The notes: generated from the letters alone by a model not told the origin. DNA of 64,000 bases from RPQJ01 sp963732415 (GCA_963732415.1 CAVSZK010000015.1:1-64000); one strand, 5' to 3'; counted from the stretch's first letter, positions 36,223-45,037 are shown. Translations and numbers: made by a program.

Positions 36223-37098
36223 ATGACGACCACCGCACTCACACTCCGTAGCCCCGCTGAACTCGCCCTGACGGGCCCGATCGGCAGCCTGGACGCCTAC
36301 TTCGACGCGATCGGGCGCATTCCAGTGTTGAGCCGCGAGGCGGAGTCGGCGCTCGCAACGCGCTACCACGCCGACGGCGACGTCGAGGCCGCTCGGCAGT
36401 TGGTGCTGTCACACCTGCGGTTCGTGGTTCACATTGCGCGCGGCTATCTCGGCTATGGCCTGCCGATGGGCGACCTGGTCCAGGAAGGCAACGTCGGCCT
36501 GATGAAAGCGGTCAAGCGGTTCGATCCGTCGGTGGGCGTGCGCCTCGTGTCGTTCGCCGTGCACTGGATCCGCGCCGAGATCCACGAGTACGTGCTGCGC
36601 AACTGGCGACTGGTGAAGGTCGCCACCACCAAGGCGCAGCGCAAGTTGTTTTTCAACCTGCGCAAGTACAAGCGCAACCTGGGCTGGCTCACTGCTGAGG
36701 AGACCCGGGCCGTAGCGCACGACCTCGGCGTAAGCACCAGCGAAGTCACCGAGATGGAACGCCGTCTCGCGTCTCGCGACCTGTCCTTCGACCCGGCCAG
36801 CGATGCCGACGAGGAAGAGGACACGTGGTCACCCTCGGCCTACCTGCCGGCCCCGGACGCAGACCCTGCACTCGCCGTCGAGCGTGCGGAGTGGGACGAA
36901 GACGTGAGCGACAGGGTGGCGGCCGCAATGGCGCAGCTCGACGACCGCAGCCAGGCGATCCTGCGCGCGCGGTGGATGGGCGAGTCCAAGGCCACGCTGC
37001 ACGACCTGGCCGAGCAGTACGGCGTCTCGGCCGAGCGCATTCGCCAGGTCGAAGCCAACGCGATCAAGAAGCTCCGGAAGCTGGTCGTCGCGGCGTAA
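36223..37098 (+). CDS. rpoH: RNA polymerase heat-shock sigma factor
   Basis: 291 residues. Region 2 has LVLSHLRFVVHIARGYLGYGLPMGDLVQEGNVGLMKAV; the RpoH box is KAQRKLFFNLRKYKR at about residues 138-152; region 4 ends with YGVSAERIRQVEANAIKKLR. It directs heat-shock gene transcription. Downstream of ftsYEX, as in enterics, with its own predicted sigma-E promoter. Confidence 0.96.
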   Translation: MTTTALTLRSPAELALTGPIGSLDAYFDAIGRIPVLSREAESALATRYHADGDVEAARQLVLSHLRFVVHIARGYLGYGLPMGDLVQEGNVGLMKAVKRFDPSVGVRLVSFAVHWIRAEIHEYVLRNWRLVKVATTKAQRKLFFNLRKYKRNLGWLTAEETRAVAHDLGVSTSEVTEMERRLASRDLSFDPASDADEEEDTWSPSAYLPAPDADPALAVERAEWDEDVSDRVAAAMAQLDDRSQAILRARWMGESKATLHDLAEQYGVSAERIRQVEANAIKKLRKLVVAA

Positions 37099-37106
37099 GC
37101 GATCAA

Positions 37107-37137
37107 GGGGACATTCTCCGAACAGGAGAATGTCCCC
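37107..37137. repeat. Long hairpin, possible REP-like element or terminator
   Basis: GGGGACATTCTCC-GAACA-GGAGAATGTCCCC, a perfect 13-bp stem, 9 bp after rpoH and 9 bp before the convergent lipoprotein stop. No strong T run follows (GATTTGTTC). One arm recurs at 37997-38009, so this is a dispersed palindromic repeat rather than only a local terminator. Confidence 0.6.
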
Positions 37138-37145
37138 GATTTGTT

Positions 37146-37832
37146 CTACTTCGCCTTGTTCAACTCGTCCTGGGTCACCGGGACGATCGTGATCTCGACG
37201 CGGCGGTTCTGCGCACGCCCTTCTTCCGTGTCGTTCGATGCGATCGGGTAGTCCGGGCCGACTCCAATCGTGACCAGTCGAGCTGCAGGTACGCCGCGGG
37301 TCTCCAGGAATGCCTTCACGCTGTCGGCCCGCTGCAGTGACAGGTTCATGTTGTAGGCATGGCTGCCGGTGCTGTCGGTGTGCCCGGCAATCTGGATCAC
37401 GGTCTTGTTGTACTCGGACAGCGTCTGAGCCAGCTTGTCCAGTACCGGATCAAACTCCGGATTCAACTTTGCGCTGTCGAAAGCGAAGGTAACGTTGCCC
37501 GGCATGCTCAGCGTGAGGTTGTCGCCAATCCGCACGACCTCGACACCGGTGCCGGCCATCTGCTTGCGCAGCTGGGCTTCCTGCTTGTCCATGTAGCTGC
37601 CGGCGAGGCCGCCAGCGAGCGCGCCGACGCCCGCGCCAATCAGCGCCCCCTTCCAGCCTCCTCCCGCGATCAGGCCGATCGCCGCACCGCCGGCGGCCCC
37701 TATGGCCGTGCCCTGGCGGGTCTTCTGCTTCTCGGGATTGGTGCCGAAGTCCTCTACCGAGGCGCAACCCGCAAGTGCGACCGATACCGCGACGATCGAC
37801 AGGATTCCGACTCTGCTGCTGCGCGTAGTCAT
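37146..37832 (-). CDS. OmpA-like outer-membrane lipoprotein with glycine zipper (YiaD-like)
   Basis: 228 residues. A lipoprotein signal ends in the lipobox LAGC, placing the acylated Cys at residue 23. A glycine-zipper segment follows (GTAIGAAGGAAIGLIAGGG and GVGALAGGLAGSYM, about 42-80). The C-terminal OmpA domain has FAFDSAKLNPEF, IQIAGHTDSTGS, NLSLQRADSVKAFL and a final AQNRRVEI, the peptidoglycan (diaminopimelate)-binding fold. It tethers the outer membrane to the cell wall. Convergent with rpoH. Confidence 0.9.
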   Translation of the reverse strand: MTTRSSRVGILSIVAVSVALAGCASVEDFGTNPEKQKTRQGTAIGAAGGAAIGLIAGGGWKGALIGAGVGALAGGLAGSYMDKQEAQLRKQMAGTGVEVVRIGDNLTLSMPGNVTFAFDSAKLNPEFDPVLDKLAQTLSEYNKTVIQIAGHTDSTGSHAYNMNLSLQRADSVKAFLETRGVPAARLVTIGVGPDYPIASNDTEEGRAQNRRVEITIVPVTQDELNKAK

Positions 37833-37996
37833 GCGTCTACTCCAGGAAATTGCCGCGAGGGCTGCCAGTTAAAGTTGGCTTAGTATCTCACGGGTGATCA
37901 TTTTCCGACCCACCCCGGCTCGCAACACCCCGGTGCCGCGTGGCGGAGGCCTGGTGTAGCTGCGTCGGTGGAAGCCGTCGGCGTCCTGCGGGAAAT

Positions 37997-38009
37997 GGAG
38001 AATGTCCCC
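37997..38009. repeat. Second copy of a hairpin arm
   Basis: GGAGAATGTCCCC is identical to the right arm of the 37107-37137 hairpin, 860 bp away, upstream of the acyl-CoA dehydrogenase. There is no partner arm here. Confidence 0.5.
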
Positions 38010-38115
38010 TGGTCGCCTTACCAGTAAGATACGGGCCGGTTATGCGCCGAATCGCGCCGCAGGTCAGCCAACCCGGCGGCACTGGCGTACCCCAATCAAC
38101 CTGACGGAGTTCGTC

Positions 38116-39321
38116 GTGGCGACACCCACCGCAAGCAGTCAACAGAAGAAATCGTCCCGAGCCCTGGATCCGCTGGACCTCTTCGACGTTCGGGGCCTGC
38201 TCAGCGAAGAAGAGCAGATGGTGCAGGATTCGGTGGGACGCATGGTGGACGACAAGGTCCTGCCGGTGATCCGCGAGCACTTCGAGGACCACACCTTCCC
38301 GCGAGACTTGATTCCGGAACTGGCTGGGCTCGGCTTGCTCGGCAGCTCGCTCGAGGGCTACGGTTGCGCCGGCATGAACGCCGTCAGCTACGGGCTGATC
38401 TGCCAGGAACTCGAGCGCGGCGACTCGGGGCTGCGGAGCTTCGTTTCCGTGCAGTCGAGCCTGTGCATGTACCCCATCCACACGTACGGCAGCGAGGAGC
38501 AGAAGCAGCAGTACCTGCCGCGCATGGCGACGGGCGAAGTCCTCGGGTGCTTCGGCCTCACCGAGCCGCACGGCGGCTCCGACCCGGCCAACATGAAGAC
38601 GCACGCGAAGCGCCGCGGCGGCGACTGGGTGCTTAACGGCGCGAAGATGTGGATCACCAATTCGCCGATCGCCGACCTGTTCGTCATCTGGGCCAAGACC
38701 GAGGAAGGCATGCGCGGGTTCCTGGTCGAAAAGGGAACCAAGGGCCTCGCTGCACCCGAGATCGAAAAGAAATTCTCGCTGCGCGCCTCGATCACGGGCG
38801 CGATCTTCCTCGAGGACGTGGTGGTGCCGGAGGCGAACATGCTTCCCGGCAGCACGGTTGGCATCAAGGCACCGCTGTCCTGCCTGACCCAGGCCCGCTA
38901 TGGCATCACCTGGGGCGTGATCGGCGCGGCGCAGGCCTGCCTCGCGCAGGTGCTCGACTATTCACAGTCGAGGGTGCTGTTTGGCCGTCCGCTCGCTGCG
39001 ACTCAGACTGTGCAGATCCGCCTCGCGGAGATGGCCCGCGGCATAACGACCGCACAGCTCCTCTCGCTGCAGCTCGGCCGACTCAAGGATGAGGGGAAGA
39101 TGAGCCCTTCGCACGTATCGCTCGCCAAGTGGAACAACTGCCGCATGGCTCTCGACACTGCACGTGACGCACGCGACATCCTCGGTGGCGCCGGCATCAG
39201 CGCCGAGTACGTGCCGATACGGCACGCGCTCAATCTCGAGAGCGTCATCACCTATGAGGGGACGGAGACCATTCACCAGCTGACCGTCGGACGCGAGTTG
39301 ACCGGGATCAGCGCTTTTTGA
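38116..39321 (+). CDS. gcdH: Glutaryl-CoA dehydrogenase-like acyl-CoA dehydrogenase
   Basis: 401 residues from a GTG at 38116 with GGAG 8 bp upstream. Motifs: SVQSSLCMYPIHTYGSEEQK, CFGLTEPHGGSDPANMKT, WITNSPIADLFVIWAK, KFSLRASITGAIF and the ending YEGTETIHQLTVGRELTGISAF, in which Glu of YEGT is the base. These match glutaryl-CoA dehydrogenase better than straight-chain enzymes. It forms crotonyl-CoA and CO2 in lysine/tryptophan breakdown, passing electrons to ETF. Confidence 0.82.
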   Translation: MATPTASSQQKKSSRALDPLDLFDVRGLLSEEEQMVQDSVGRMVDDKVLPVIREHFEDHTFPRDLIPELAGLGLLGSSLEGYGCAGMNAVSYGLICQELERGDSGLRSFVSVQSSLCMYPIHTYGSEEQKQQYLPRMATGEVLGCFGLTEPHGGSDPANMKTHAKRRGGDWVLNGAKMWITNSPIADLFVIWAKTEEGMRGFLVEKGTKGLAAPEIEKKFSLRASITGAIFLEDVVVPEANMLPGSTVGIKAPLSCLTQARYGITWGVIGAAQACLAQVLDYSQSRVLFGRPLAATQTVQIRLAEMARGITTAQLLSLQLGRLKDEGKMSPSHVSLAKWNNCRMALDTARDARDILGGAGISAEYVPIRHALNLESVITYEGTETIHQLTVGRELTGISAF

Positions 39322-39427
39322 ACGCAGCGCTGTCGAGATCTTTTACGCATTGCGGCTGACGGGCCGACTCCAGCGGGGCTGCAGCAGAAATCAGGCCCGG
39401 CACGACACGCACAAGCCTTTGTTTTTA

Positions 39428-39686
39428 CATGACCAAGGGACTGGTGCGGCGCAACATGGCACGGTCATTGCTTCTTCTACACCGTCCTCGTGTGGTAGGT
39501 GATGGTAAGGACGATGACGCGGGGAGTGGGAAGAGATCCCGCCGGGGGACGACGGGATAGAAAGATCCAGTACATGGAATAGACCGGACGCAGCAACCAG
39601 GGACGCGGGACGCCAGACGCGAGCACAGAAACAGAACAAGGCGTACCCGGAAAATGATGAACCCCGCAACTGCGGGGTTTTTTTTG
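39428..39686 (+). ncRNA. GGA-rich small RNA candidate (CsrB/RsmZ-like)
   Basis: A gap of about 800 bp after gcdH holds a GGA-dense plus-strand segment ending in a strong terminator. Twelve GGA triplets occur between 39438 and 39651, about three times expectation for this base composition, with few TCC. Four fit ANGGA, the CsrA/RsmA site. Two GGAs sit in hairpin loops: ACCA-AGGGAC-TGGT at 39432-39445, and ATCCCG...CGGGAT at 39536-39558 with GGGGGA in the loop. This is the design of CsrA-sequestering RNAs. No GacA/LetA-type upstream box or clear promoter was found, so a gcdH 3' UTR remains possible. Confidence 0.4.
39661..39685 (+). terminator. Rho-independent terminator
   Basis: ACCCCGC-AACT-GCGGGGT followed by eight T on the plus strand. 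A textbook intrinsic terminator for the sRNA candidate or for gcdH read-through. Confidence 0.9.
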
Positions 39687-39689
39687 CCC

Positions 39690-40116
39690 TGGAATAATGT
39701 GATCGGCCTTGCTGCCACCGACAAGCCCGCCGGGATCATCGATGCATGAGTGCCTGCAACGCGCCTGCTCTTGATGCGGTACGCCGCAGGCATGACGAAC
39801 AGCGCCCCGTCGAGAGGTGGAACGTACCCAACTGGACTCACGGGGAATCTCATGATCGTTCGCATCAGTTTCAGTTACACGAGCAATCCCGGATCGAGAA
39901 AACAGATCCTCGCGCCGCGCGCGTTACTGACGCCCTCTGGACTAGCGCCGCGCTTGTAAGCACAATGCGCGCGCGCTTGGCCTCAACCTGCGCGATCGCT
40001 CCGCCGCGTCGTCCTCACCCTTTCTCGGGTTCAGTCCAACGGCGCGGCGGGGCGATGTCTACCTCGGCCGAGGCGCACTTCGCCACGCACACCAGAGCGA
40101 ACCGTCGCCGGATCCA
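39690..40116. other. Intergenic stretch, nothing recognised
   Basis: 427 bp between the terminator and the GDPD gene. Short open frames (for example 39746-40120) have no family features. No second RNA structure stood out. The promoter of the GDPD/FGGY operon is expected here. Confidence 0.4.
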
Positions 40117-40122
40117 GTGAAC

Positions 40123-40884
40123 ATGACGCCAGGGACGAGCCTTCCCGAGATCATCGCGCACCGGGGCAACGCCATCGAGTTCCCCGAAAATACGCTGCAA
40201 TCGCTTGCATCGGCGGTGGAGCTCGGGATCCGGCACGTCGAATTCGACGTTCAGCTGACCGCCGACAAAGTGCCTGTGGTCCTTCACGATGCAGACCTCC
40301 AGCGCGTCGGTGACCGGCCTGATGTCGTGCACGACATGACCTGGGCGCGCCTTTCAGGGACACCGGTCGGCGAGAGCACGCGCTTCGGTCATCGCTTCGC
40401 CTACACGTACCCGCCCTCGCTCGCACAGGTGATCGACGCGCTCGACGACTGGGAAGGCGTGACTGCGTACGTGGAGATAAAGCGCGCAAGCCTGCGCCGG
40501 TTCGGCCGCGAGACGGTGCTGCAACGTATCGCACGGCTGGTGAAACCCGCGCTCGATCGCTGCGTGGTGATTTCGTTCGACCTGCCGAGCCTGCGGATCA
40601 TGCGGCAGATGATCGGTGCACGGATCGGCTGGGTAGTTGCCGATTACGGTGATGCGGCCATGAAGGATGCTGCGTCGGTCGGACCGGAATTCCTGTTCGC
40701 GAATGTGGACCGGCTCCCGGCCGGGCTCGCGTCGCTGTGGCCTGGACGCTGGGACTGGGCACTCTACGAGGTGCGCGACATCGAGACTGCGCGGAAGTGC
40801 CAGTCCATGGGCGCACGCTACGTAGAGACGATGGCCGTGCGCGAGCTGCGCGACGCCTACCAGGAGAGCCAGCGCCAGTGGTGA
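40123..40884 (+). CDS. Glycerophosphodiester phosphodiesterase
   Basis: 253 residues from the ATG at 40123; a GTG at 40117 is equally possible. GDPD motifs: IIAHRGNAIEFPENTLQSL with the catalytic His-Arg and metal Glu, then EFDVQLTADKVPVVLHDADL with the second His, and YVEIKRASLRR with the metal Glu. It releases glycerol 3-phosphate from glycerophosphodiesters. No signal peptide is seen, so it is probably cytoplasmic. Coupled to the FGGY kinase by a 4-bp overlap. Confidence 0.9.
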   Translation: MTPGTSLPEIIAHRGNAIEFPENTLQSLASAVELGIRHVEFDVQLTADKVPVVLHDADLQRVGDRPDVVHDMTWARLSGTPVGESTRFGHRFAYTYPPSLAQVIDALDDWEGVTAYVEIKRASLRRFGRETVLQRIARLVKPALDRCVVISFDLPSLRIMRQMIGARIGWVVADYGDAAMKDAASVGPEFLFANVDRLPAGLASLWPGRWDWALYEVRDIETARKCQSMGARYVETMAVRELRDAYQESQRQW

Positions 40885-42323
40885 ACCTGGCAGCGCCCGG
40901 ACTCGTCCTGGCGCTGGACCAGGGCGGGCACGGCAGCCGAGCCGTGATTTTCGACGGCATAGGCAACGAAGTCGCCGCGTCCCACGTGCCGGTCGCAACG
41001 CAATACGGCGAGGACGGTTTCGTCGAGCAGGACCCGCTGGAACTCGCACGCTCCCTCGAGCGCGCCGCGCTGGATGCCTGCGAATCGCCCGCCGTCGCGG
41101 GTCGACCAATCGAAGCGGCCGGCCTCGCCACGCAGCGCTCTACGATCGTCTGCTGGGAACGGTCCAGTGGGCTGGCACTGACCAACGCGATCTCCTGGCA
41201 GGACCGGCGGAACGCCGCCTGGCTGGACCGCCTCGAGGCTCGTGCCGATGAGATTCGCGACCTGACGGGCCTGGTGCTCTCGCCACACTACGGCGCCAGC
41301 AAGCTGCGCTGGTGCCTGGACAACGTTCCGGCGGTGCGCCGCGCCGCGGAACGCGGCGACCTCGCATTCGGGCCGCTGTCGAGCTGGCTGCTCCGGTGCC
41401 TGGTCGATGAACGCCCGGTGGTCGTGGATCCAGCCAACGCATCGCGGACGCTGCTGTTCGACCCGGCGACGCTGGCATGGTCGCCCGCACTGCTCGATGC
41501 CTTCGACATCGACATCGAGTGCCTCCCGACCTGCGTCCCGACCTGCTACGCGTACGGCCACCTGAGCGTGGGCAGCCGCAGCATTCCAGTCACTGCCTGT
41601 ACTGGCGACCAGTCCGCGGCGGCATTCGCCTGCGGCACGCCCGAAGGCAATGCAGCGCTGGTCAATGTCGGAACCGGCGCTTTCGTGCAACGCGCAGCCT
41701 CGGCAGGCGCGCCGCTTCCCAGCGGACTGCTGCGCAGCGTGCTTCGCTCGGATAATTCCGGCGCCGTCTACAGCCACGAGGGCACCGTCAACGGTGCCGG
41801 CAGCGCCATCGACTGGCTGCGCGGCATTACGGCACTCGACGTCGATCGCGCACTGGGGTCGCTGGCCGTGCGGCCTGGCGAAGTGGTGCCCCTGTTCATG
41901 AACGGCGTGGGCGGACTCGGTGCTCCATTCTGGCTGCCCGCGTTTCCAGTCGAATTCGTCACCGACGGCGATGACCGTCTCCGCCTGGCGGCTGTGGTGG
42001 AAAGCATCGCCTTCCTGCTGTGCACGAATCTCGTCGCGATGCAGCGTACCGCGCCACTGGACGGGGCAAGGATCTCGGGCGGAATGGCCCGCTGTGACTA
42101 TCTCTGCCAGTCACTCGCGGACGTCTGCGGACTTCCGGTCCACCGGGATGCGCAGCGCGAGGCGACCGCGCGCGGCGCGGCCTTCCTGTCTGCCGGCCAG
42201 CCCTCCGGATGGCAGGCAGTGCCTGTAGAACGAAGCTTCCAGCCGCGACCAAACGAGCCGTTAGAGGCACGCTACCGTCGCTGGCTTGCGGAGATGGCCC
42301 GGCGCGGAGCGATTGCGCCGTAG
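40881..42323 (+). CDS. FGGY-family carbohydrate kinase, glycerol-kinase-like
   Basis: 480 residues from a GTG at 40881 that overlaps the GDPD stop (GTGA). N-terminal phosphate loop ALDQGGHGSRAVIF is a variant of the glycerol kinase DQGTTSSRA. Other sites: SWQDRRNAAWLDRLE, CTGDQSAAAF with the catalytic Asp, NVGTGAFVQ, and RISGGMARCDYLCQSLAD, which binds ATP. The coupling to GDPD suggests it phosphorylates glycerol or a related polyol freed from lipids, but the altered loop makes substrate uncertain. Confidence 0.85.
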   Translation: MNLAAPGLVLALDQGGHGSRAVIFDGIGNEVAASHVPVATQYGEDGFVEQDPLELARSLERAALDACESPAVAGRPIEAAGLATQRSTIVCWERSSGLALTNAISWQDRRNAAWLDRLEARADEIRDLTGLVLSPHYGASKLRWCLDNVPAVRRAAERGDLAFGPLSSWLLRCLVDERPVVVDPANASRTLLFDPATLAWSPALLDAFDIDIECLPTCVPTCYAYGHLSVGSRSIPVTACTGDQSAAAFACGTPEGNAALVNVGTGAFVQRAASAGAPLPSGLLRSVLRSDNSGAVYSHEGTVNGAGSAIDWLRGITALDVDRALGSLAVRPGEVVPLFMNGVGGLGAPFWLPAFPVEFVTDGDDRLRLAAVVESIAFLLCTNLVAMQRTAPLDGARISGGMARCDYLCQSLADVCGLPVHRDAQREATARGAAFLSAGQPSGWQAVPVERSFQPRPNEPLEARYRRWLAEMARRGAIAP

Positions 42324-42340
42324 TTTCGCCCGCGCGAAAC
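42323..42340. terminator. Hairpin in a convergent gap
   Basis: GTTTCGC-CCGC-GCGAAAC fills the 19-bp space between the stops of the FGGY kinase and the hydrolase. Likely a shared bidirectional terminator, though without a T run. Confidence 0.4.
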
Positions 42341-42342
42341 GG

Positions 42343-43413
42343 CTACGCGGACAGTGTCGCGTAGATCTCGCGTTCTATCCAGGTGCCACCGCGACGCGCG
42401 TCGTAGTAGCCACAATGGCCGCCCCGTGCCGTACGACTGACCGTCAGCGCCGGTGGGCGCGCAATGCGTTCGAAGTCTTCGACTGGAATGATCGGGTCGT
42501 CTGCCGCAGTGATGACGCGCGCTGGTTGACGGATGGTGGCGAGCGCGTCGCCGGTGATGGCATAGCCGTGCAGATATGCTTCGAGCGACGGATAGCCCCC
42601 ATACTTGCGCGCCAGGTAATCGGTCATGTCCGTCAGGTTGTCCATCGCCTGGATGTCGCTGAGGTCGTAGAGCTGCGGCCAGGCAGCCTGCTTCTGCCTG
42701 AGCGACCTGTGCCACTTCCGCACGAAGTAACGGCGATACAGCGGCCAACCGCCCTCGAGCCGCGCGAGCGTGTGCCGCGGGTCCACCACGGGGCACACCG
42801 CCACAGTTCGCTCGAGCTCGAGACCCGCAGCGCTCGCCCGGGCCGCGACGCGCAGGAAGAAGTTACCGCCGAGCGAGAACCCGACGAGGCTGAGCCCCAG
42901 CCCTGCATTCAGCTGCTGGATGCGCTGCACGGCTCCGACCACCTCCTGTATGCGACAGGAGTGGAAGATCTCCGGATTGAGATGATGGCTGCCGCCATGG
43001 TCGCGGAGATTGAGCCGCACCACGTCGAATCCCCGGTCGAGAAGATACTGGGCCAGCGACATCACGTACAGCGACTCGGAACTGCCTTCCCAGCCGTGCA
43101 GCAGCACTGCGACGCGCGAGGCCCCGGGGTGCCCGAGCCGTTCACGGGTCGCGTGATGCGCGAGCAGCCGCACTCCGTCTCCGCAGTCGATCAACATCTC
43201 GCGCGAGGCTGCCAGCATCCGTCGGCTGCGCCAGACGACGCCCGGACGCCTGAACGGAAGGCTGGGAAACACGGACTGGAGGTGCGGACTCGACAGCCAG
43301 GACGGCGGCCTGAACTCACGCCCGGACGCGGCCGCGACACAATCGTGCACTTCGACCGGGTCCGGTGCTCCGGGAGGCACGTCCTCCACCGCCGTACGGG
43401 GCAGGTCCGTCAC
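42343..43413 (-). CDS. YheT-like alpha/beta hydrolase
   Basis: 356 residues from a GTG at 43413 overlapping the upstream stop (GTGA). Family motifs: SPHLQSVFPSL near the start, LLHGWEGSSES oxyanion region, LNLRDHGGSHHLN, the nucleophile GFSLGGNF, TAADDPIIPV with the acid, and GGHCGYYD with the His. YheT-like hydrolases act on medium-chain esters; the physiological substrate is not established. Its coupling to the receiver-domain protein is unusual. Confidence 0.88.
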   Translation of the reverse strand: MTDLPRTAVEDVPPGAPDPVEVHDCVAAASGREFRPPSWLSSPHLQSVFPSLPFRRPGVVWRSRRMLAASREMLIDCGDGVRLLAHHATRERLGHPGASRVAVLLHGWEGSSESLYVMSLAQYLLDRGFDVVRLNLRDHGGSHHLNPEIFHSCRIQEVVGAVQRIQQLNAGLGLSLVGFSLGGNFFLRVAARASAAGLELERTVAVCPVVDPRHTLARLEGGWPLYRRYFVRKWHRSLRQKQAAWPQLYDLSDIQAMDNLTDMTDYLARKYGGYPSLEAYLHGYAITGDALATIRQPARVITAADDPIIPVEDFERIARPPALTVSRTARGGHCGYYDARRGGTWIEREIYATLSA

Positions 43414-44891
43414 TCGGCGGGCACGACCCTGGTCTCGACCCGGTTGTTCTGGGCCGCGACCGTGTTCCATGCGCCGGCGGTGGTCGTTTCGGTCTGCTCG
43501 GGATACTCGACGGCGCTGCGCCTGCCGGCATCGATGGCATCCACGACGATCGCCCCAGCGCTGCGCCTGCGCAGCGTCGCGGCAAAGTTGGCGAAGTCCA
43601 CCGTCTGCCGCTGGGCTGGAGAAAGCGAGTCGTGGAACGGGTTGCCAACGATGTCGCACTTCCTGAGTGGCAGCATCGGGTCCGCGACACTGAATCCGTC
43701 AGCCGGGCTGCCAGTCAGGCAGAAGTCTCCGACGGTGTACTGGAGAACGATCTTCCCGCGGAAGCCCTGGGCCAGCAGCGTGTTTGCAAGCGTGCGCAGG
43801 CGCTCGAGGCGCGTGCCGCCGAACGGCACGTCGCCATAAGGCACGTAGTCCACCGGTCCCGGCGAAGGCGGCGGCGCGGGGTTCGGTCCGGGCTGCGGCC
43901 CGTCCAGAACTGCCCGATCCGGCGGCGATGCCGCCTCGCCGAAAAATGCCGGTCCAGGCGCAGCCGCGGCGAATGGCGAAACCGCCCGGGCCGGGGCCCT
44001 GGCGAGAGCGCTGACCTGTTCCTCGAGACGCGTGACCTGGCGCCCGATCTCGCGGCCGGTCTCGAGTTCCTGCCAGTACATGAACCCGAGCACGACCGCG
44101 GGAATCACCGCGAGCAGCGCGGTGAGGAACACCGGCCACCACTGGCGCCGCGGCGGTTCGGCCGGCGGCAATTCGACGACCGCGGCGGGCTGCTTCTGCG
44201 CGTTCTCCTTCATTTCCGCGCCGAGTCGGCGCGCGAATGCCTCGAAGGTGGCGAGCACGAAACGACGCTGCTCCGCCAACTGGTCCTTTACGAGCTGCTG
44301 GACCGACTGCCTCAGGCCGGCCGAAAACTCGGCCAGGGCTGCCGGCGATACTCCCGGCAACTGCAACGATGCGCCCGCAGGCTCCGACCCAGCCGTCGCT
44401 GTCTCGGGAAGTGGCCCCGTATCGGGCCGGGAGGCCGGGGATACGGGCGGCACGGCCGCAGCGACCGGTTGCGGCTGCCGGAACAGGGTCGTCCGGTCCT
44501 GCCTGCGGTCCTGCAGCAGGTGAAGCTGGTAGAGCACGCGCGAGACGTCCGCCGGCCGCACGGTCTTCGGAAGCACACCCACGGCACCCAGTGCTCGGGC
44601 CTGGCTTACGTACAACTCGCCTTCCTGGGAGGTGTACATCAGCAGAGGGATCGTCGCGGTCTGGGCGTCGTCCTTGATGGCCCGCACGGCCTGGAATCCA
44701 TCCATGCCCGGCATGAGGTGATCCATGAAGATCACGTCAGGACGATGCTGCTGCAGATACTCCAGCGCCTGCTCGGCGGATTCGGCCGTATCGACGGCCA
44801 GCCCGTATTGCTCGAGCATCCGGCCCAGGATCACCCTGGCCGAGCGCGAATCATCCACGATCAGGGCGCGTTTGCCCGTCGACATTCCCAT
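43410..44891 (-). CDS. Receiver-domain protein with transmembrane helix and OmpA-like C-terminus
   Basis: 493 residues (an ATG two codons later is also possible). Residues 7-120 are a CheY-like receiver with IVDDSRSAR, phospho-acceptor Asp57 in DVIFMDHLMPGMDG, YTSQ and PK. A proline-rich linker and helical region follow to about 245, then one membrane helix WWPVFLTALLAVIPAVVLGFMYW. After a short coiled coil and a second proline-rich linker comes a region of about 120 residues ending AAQNNRVETRVVP, which recalls the last strand of OmpA-like domains. Receivers are cytoplasmic, so the C-terminus should be periplasmic. No kinase is adjacent. Confidence 0.7.
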   Translation of the reverse strand: MGMSTGKRALIVDDSRSARVILGRMLEQYGLAVDTAESAEQALEYLQQHRPDVIFMDHLMPGMDGFQAVRAIKDDAQTATIPLLMYTSQEGELYVSQARALGAVGVLPKTVRPADVSRVLYQLHLLQDRRQDRTTLFRQPQPVAAAVPPVSPASRPDTGPLPETATAGSEPAGASLQLPGVSPAALAEFSAGLRQSVQQLVKDQLAEQRRFVLATFEAFARRLGAEMKENAQKQPAAVVELPPAEPPRRQWWPVFLTALLAVIPAVVLGFMYWQELETGREIGRQVTRLEEQVSALARAPARAVSPFAAAAPGPAFFGEAASPPDRAVLDGPQPGPNPAPPPSPGPVDYVPYGDVPFGGTRLERLRTLANTLLAQGFRGKIVLQYTVGDFCLTGSPADGFSVADPMLPLRKCDIVGNPFHDSLSPAQRQTVDFANFAATLRRRSAGAIVVDAIDAGRRSAVEYPEQTETTTAGAWNTVAAQNNRVETRVVPAE

Positions 44892-45037
44892 ACCCCTCGG
44901 AAGACGGCCCCCGGGCCGCGCGTACAGGCTTTCTACCTTGATCCGGCGGTTAAGCCAATCCCGGCAAACGCCTCTGGTGCCCTGCGCTCCCGGGGTTATG
45001 CTTCCACCACGAAACCCAAGGACAAAGGAGGCAGCAA

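Noticed and set aside
39425..39865. 146-codon minus-strand frame across the sRNA candidate
   Set aside because: Runs through a perfect terminator hairpin and has no protein features.
39746..40120. Plus-strand frame before the GDPD gene
   Set aside because: Low-complexity Arg/Pro/Ser composition, no ribosome site.
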